64,000 nt of DNA, taken from JANRLJ01 sp033762735 (GTDB lineage Bacteria > Chloroflexota > Anaerolineae > Aggregatilineales > Phototrophicaceae). Position numbers and translations under genes: made by a program. The stretch lies in NCBI GenBank assembly GCA_033762735.1, contig JANRLJ010000040.1, positions 62,001 to 126,000 on the forward strand, written 5' to 3'. Below are positions 60,905 through 64,000 of the stretch, one piece after another (within the stretch, counting starts at the first letter, position 1; the number at the start of each line of letters is the position of its first letter). The notes under the pieces are model-generated. The model worked only from the letters and a program-made list of their open reading frames with translations. It ran no database searches and was not told where the DNA came from.

Positions 60905-62464
60905 ATGAGCCAGCGTCCTGAATTCGTCCAGATTGAAGCCGGGGAAGATGTCAGCTCCATCAAGGATCGGCTGTCGTTTCTGCGTGGGCAGCGTGTGCTG
61001 CTCATCTGGCCGGAAGAAGGCACAGCACTGACTCGTAAGCTCGACCTCGTGCTGATCCAGCGCGAGGCCATGCGCCGCGCGATCAGGTTGGCGCTCGTGA
61101 CGCATGACCCGGAAGTCATCAAGAACGCCACCGAACTCAATATCAGCACGTTCGAGACGATTGGCGCAAGCGAACGAGGACGCTGGCGGCGTGGGCGCTC
61201 GAAGGTGTTTACCAATCGCCAGCAGCGCCCCAAGGACGAACCCGAAGCCGAAAGCCTGATGCCCGTCGCCAGCCGGGTGCGCGGCGATGGTGACGATATT
61301 TCCCCGCTGCGGCGGTGGGGCTTTCGGCTGGCCTTCATCGCCGCAATGCTGGCGGTCGTGGGCGGCGTGACCTATGTCGTCGTGCCCGGTGCGACGGTCG
61401 ATCTCACACTGGCCGAACAGCAGGTGGAAGCCAGCGTGGACATCACCGCTGACCCTTCCCGGCTGAATGACGAAGTCGATGTGGAAAATGCCGTCATCCC
61501 GACGCGCATCATCCGTCTGGACATCGAAGACTCGACCTCGATTCCCACAACCGGGCAGCAAACGCTGGAAAGTGTGCAGGCCATCGGCAGCGTCACGTTT
61601 ATCAACCGCACGGCCAGCACCGTCAGTATTCCGCTTGGGACAATTGTCAGCACAGGTACGGGCGGAACGCCTGTTCAGTTCCGCACCACACAGGAACTCT
61701 CACTTCCCGCCGGGGACGGTCAGGAAGCGGAAGCCGCCATAGAAGCGATGCCCAATTCCGCTGGCGATGTGGGCAACGTCCCGGCCAACGTGATTAATGT
61801 GGTGGTCGGGCCGCTGGAAAACAGTCTGAGCGTCATCAACCGTGCGCCCACGTTCGGCGGGCAGAACCGCACCGTCGGCGTCGTCACTGAAACCGACGCG
61901 GAACTACTGCTGGGTGCGCTGCGTCAGCAGTTGCAATCACGCGCATTTGCCGACATGCAGCCGCTGATTGGCGAGTCACAGTTCATTATTGACGAGTCGA
62001 TCCGCATTGCCGAGGAACGCGAGGATGCGCGGCAGTTCAGCGCTGAGGTCGGCGATGTAGCCGACACGCTTACCCTCACCATGCGCGTTACCGTCGAGGC
62101 GATTGCGGTGGATGAACAGCTTGGGCAGCAGATCGTCTTCGCGCGGATGGCCGACCAGATCGAGCGCGGGCGCGTGATTCGGCCTGAGTCCATCACCTAT
62201 CGACGTGGTGCGGCGACGGTAAATGCTGACGGCACCATCACCTTTAACATGACCGGAAATGCACTGGTCGCCGGGCAGATCGACAGCGCCCAGTTGCAGC
62301 AGCGCCTCGCGGGGCGACCACTGGATGACGTGCTGACATACCTCATGCGCGAAGTCGATGTGGCGGAAGGCACCAGCCCCAGCATCACCCTCTCACCCGA
62401 CTGGTTCAGCCGAATGCCGCTTCTGCCACAGCGCATCACGATTCGCGCAGCGCAGCCATCTTGA
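60905..62464 (+). CDS. Baseplate J/gp47-like membrane protein
   Basis: A 519-residue protein. The N-terminal 130 residues are cytoplasmic and acidic-basic with a RGQRVLLIWPEEG segment; a membrane helix is at about 138-158 (FRLAFIAAMLAVVGGVTYVVVP). The remainder is extracytoplasmic, with segments such as RQQLQSRAFADMQ and TRIIRLDIEDSTSIPTTGQQ that fit the baseplate-J-like proteins annotated in Chloroflexota. There are no other phage-tail genes, so it is not a tail protein. Begins 18 bases after alaS; a probable operon alaS-this-ruvX-mltG. GGAGAG lies before ATG. Confidence 0.72.
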   Translation: MSQRPEFVQIEAGEDVSSIKDRLSFLRGQRVLLIWPEEGTALTRKLDLVLIQREAMRRAIRLALVTHDPEVIKNATELNISTFETIGASERGRWRRGRSKVFTNRQQRPKDEPEAESLMPVASRVRGDGDDISPLRRWGFRLAFIAAMLAVVGGVTYVVVPGATVDLTLAEQQVEASVDITADPSRLNDEVDVENAVIPTRIIRLDIEDSTSIPTTGQQTLESVQAIGSVTFINRTASTVSIPLGTIVSTGTGGTPVQFRTTQELSLPAGDGQEAEAAIEAMPNSAGDVGNVPANVINVVVGPLENSLSVINRAPTFGGQNRTVGVVTETDAELLLGALRQQLQSRAFADMQPLIGESQFIIDESIRIAEEREDARQFSAEVGDVADTLTLTMRVTVEAIAVDEQLGQQIVFARMADQIERGRVIRPESITYRRGAATVNADGTITFNMTGNALVAGQIDSAQLQQRLAGRPLDDVLTYLMREVDVAEGTSPSITLSPDWFSRMPLLPQRITIRAAQPS

Positions 62465-62489
62465 TGGCCGCCTTCGTAAAGACCGCCTT

Positions 62490-62954
62490 ATGACAAGCAA
62501 CCCCTTTCCCGGAAAACTGCTTGGAATCGATCACGGCCTCAAGCGCATCGGCGTGGCTGTGAGCGATGCCTCGCGGCTGGTCGCCCGTGAACTGACGATC
62601 ATCCATCGCAAGTCCAAAGCGGAGGACTTTGTCAGGCTGAACCAGATCACGCAGGAGCAGCAGGTCGTGGCGGTGGTGATCGGGATGCCGTCAAAGGGCG
62701 ATATTCCCGACGAGGTGTATACCCACGCCGATAAGGTGCGTACCTGGGCAGAGCGTTACGCCGAAACAACCACACTGCCGATGGTCTTCTGGGACGAACA
62801 TCTGACCAGCCTGGACGCCCTCGAACTGGCGAAGCAGAAACGCCGCAAAAGCACCGACCCCATTGATGATCTCGCCGCCCGCCTCATCCTGCAAAGCTAT
62901 CTGGATGCCCTGCGCGACGGCCTCGCGCAGCCCCCTGAACCCCCATCCGAGTGA
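62490..62954 (+). CDS. ruvX: Putative pre-16S rRNA nuclease YqgF/RuvX
   Basis: A 154-residue RNase-H-fold protein. The first metal-site motif is LLGIDHGLKRIGVAVSD; the middle VVIGMPSKGDIPDEV and the late DEHLTSLDALELA and DDLAARLILQSYL follow the family. It trims the 5' end of pre-16S rRNA and was first named as a Holliday junction resolvase. The first acidic motif is usual (D in GIDHG). Start at ATG 62490; a longer frame upstream overlaps the previous gene. mltG follows, as in many bacteria. Confidence 0.93.
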   Translation: MTSNPFPGKLLGIDHGLKRIGVAVSDASRLVARELTIIHRKSKAEDFVRLNQITQEQQVVAVVIGMPSKGDIPDEVYTHADKVRTWAERYAETTTLPMVFWDEHLTSLDALELAKQKRRKSTDPIDDLAARLILQSYLDALRDGLAQPPEPPSE

Positions 62955-63057
62955 CCCTCGTCATCTGTTCCATCTACCGGCTTAACGCTATAATCCCGCG
63001 CATCCTGGCAGGCCTTTGGCTTGCCTCTGAAGAAATTCAACAACGGAGAACGCTGGC

Positions 63058-64000
63058 TTGGAACGTTCCTGTAGGACAATCGCCCTGCTGCTGGTGGCGC
63101 TGGTCGTCGTCGCCCTGATGTGCATGGGATTTATTTTTCTATTGTTCGGCGACGACCTGCTTGATTTCGCCCGCATTGCCGCCGTGCGCTTCTCGCTGGC
63201 GGGTCGGCAGGCCGAACTCGACACCCCCGCCGGAACCAGTACAGAATTGGTGCGCTTCACCATTAACCCCGGCGATACGCCGCCTGTGATCGGCCAGAAT
63301 CTTTCTGCAGCAGGCCTGATTAATGACGCCGCGCTGTTCACCGATTACGTTCAGGCTGAGCGGCTGGATGTGGAACTGGAAGCCGGGACGTACTTCCTGA
63401 CGCAAACACAGACCATCCCCGAAATCGCCCTCGCCCTGACCGACTCGCGCAACAGCCAGATTACCTTCACGATTCTGGAAGGCTGGCGCATCGAAGAGAT
63501 CGCCGCCGCCATCGACACCAATCCTCTGTTCGGCTTTACAGGCGCGGACTTCCTGACCGTTGTTGGGCCAGGAGCAGAGGTTACGCCTGAATTCCGCGAG
63601 TTCGTAGGGCTTCCGGCAGGCGCATCACTCGAAGGCTTCCTGTATCCCGACACCTACATCCTGCCACCAGACACGACCGCCGAAGGGCTGCGCGATCTGC
63701 TGCTGGAGACGTTTGAACTGGAAATCGGCGCTCAGCTTCCCCAGGATGCCGCCGCGCAGGGCTGGTCGCTGTTTGAGGTGGCGACCCTGGCTTCAATTGT
63801 TGAACGGGAAGCGGTCGTCAGCGAGGAGCAGCCGTTGATCGCGGGCGTGTATCGCAATCGGCTGGACATCAATCAGCGGCTCGAAGCCGACCCGACCGTG
63901 CAGTATGGCAAAGCCCGCATCGGGGACTGGTGGCCGGGCATCACCCGCGCCGATTACACCAACGTTGTCTCGCCCTATAACACGTACCTCAACAACGGCC
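63058..64000 (+). CDS. mltG: Endolytic murein transglycosylase MltG, N-terminal part
   Basis: The gene runs off the right edge of the window; 314 residues are seen. MltG cuts nascent glycan strands and helps set their length. It has one N-terminal membrane helix (about 6-30), then a LysM-like region (INPGDTPPVIGQNLSAAGLI), and the YceG core, with the catalytic Glu in LASIVEREAV and GVYRNRLDINQRLEADPTVQYG. The start is TTG at 63058 with GGAGAA eight bases upstream; no suitable ATG exists. Downstream of ruvX, as in Bacillus and E. coli relatives. Confidence 0.93.
   Translation, partial: MERSCRTIALLLVALVVVALMCMGFIFLLFGDDLLDFARIAAVRFSLAGRQAELDTPAGTSTELVRFTINPGDTPPVIGQNLSAAGLINDAALFTDYVQAERLDVELEAGTYFLTQTQTIPEIALALTDSRNSQITFTILEGWRIEEIAAAIDTNPLFGFTGADFLTVVGPGAEVTPEFREFVGLPAGASLEGFLYPDTYILPPDTTAEGLRDLLLETFELEIGAQLPQDAAAQGWSLFEVATLASIVEREAVVSEEQPLIAGVYRNRLDINQRLEADPTVQYGKARIGDWWPGITRADYTNVVSPYNTYLNNG

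Noticed and set aside
60905..62464. A prophage remnant because of the baseplate-J-like gene
   Set aside because: There is no integrase, capsid, tail or attachment site around; the gene sits within a housekeeping operon with normal spacing.

Overview
The window looks like a chromosomal segment of a free-living Chloroflexota bacterium, most likely of the Anaerolineae/Aggregatilineales type. This is inferred from gene content: SpoVS without other sporulation genes, a BTAD-type regulator, Hanks-type kinases with extracellular domains, LysM-glycosidase and DUF4397 secreted proteins, and a baseplate-J-like membrane protein next to alaS/ruvX/mltG. Base composition is moderately high in G+C throughout, and I see no phage, insertion sequence, CRISPR array or rRNA. 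The content is mostly housekeeping and metabolic.

Layout. 1-7.7 kb: end of a histidine kinase, the yajC-secD-secF operon on the minus strand, two plus-strand genes (a secreted protein and a NERD-like membrane protein), then a minus-strand trio of a membrane winged-helix/zinc-ribbon protein, a helical protein and an SPFH protein. 7.9-18.3 kb: LysM-glycosidase, WYL regulator, two convergent Ser/Thr kinases, dGTPase, a coiled-coil protein and selB. 18.2-21.1 kb (minus): S-adenosylmethionine hydrolase family protein, murA and a DUF4291 protein. 21.4-25.3 kb: a histidine operon, hisH-hisA-hisF-hisI-hisE plus a methyltransferase, preceded by what reads as a complete leader-peptide attenuator. 25.4-32.6 kb: DsbA-like protein, thioesterase, two tandem acyl-CoA synthetases, a membrane protein, a BTAD regulator and tRNA-Arg(TCT). 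32.8-39.8 kb: gyrB, a CoA-transferase alpha subunit, and a TPP riboswitch driving thiB-thiP-thiQ. 40-46.4 kb: orphan response regulator, spoVS, and a galactose operon (GH2 beta-galactosidase, GNAT, galT, galK). 46.5-57.9 kb: alpha-hydroxy-acid oxidase, small unknown protein, MmcQ/YjbR, ADP-ribosylglycohydrolase, CtpA protease, secG, peptide-type solute-binding protein, CoA-transferase beta subunit, cyclic-nucleotide-binding protein, DUF4397 protein and tyrS. 58.0-64.0 kb: alaS, baseplate-J-like protein, ruvX and the start of mltG.

The most interesting item is the region at 21375-21557. It holds a near-consensus promoter, a 22-codon reading frame with six His codons among nine consecutive codons, an intrinsic terminator, and a segment just after the His codons that can pair with the terminator arm, all directly ahead of hisH. 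This is the architecture of transcription attenuation of the enteric his operon, here in a probable Chloroflexota. Other points of note are a MurA with Asp in place of the fosfomycin-target Cys, a CoA-transferase whose two subunits lie about 18 kb apart, a BTAD regulator with a degenerate P-loop, and three intergenic copies of a perfect palindrome family.

All functions are assigned from reading protein motifs; no database search was possible. Start codons were chosen from ribosome binding sites and family start positions.
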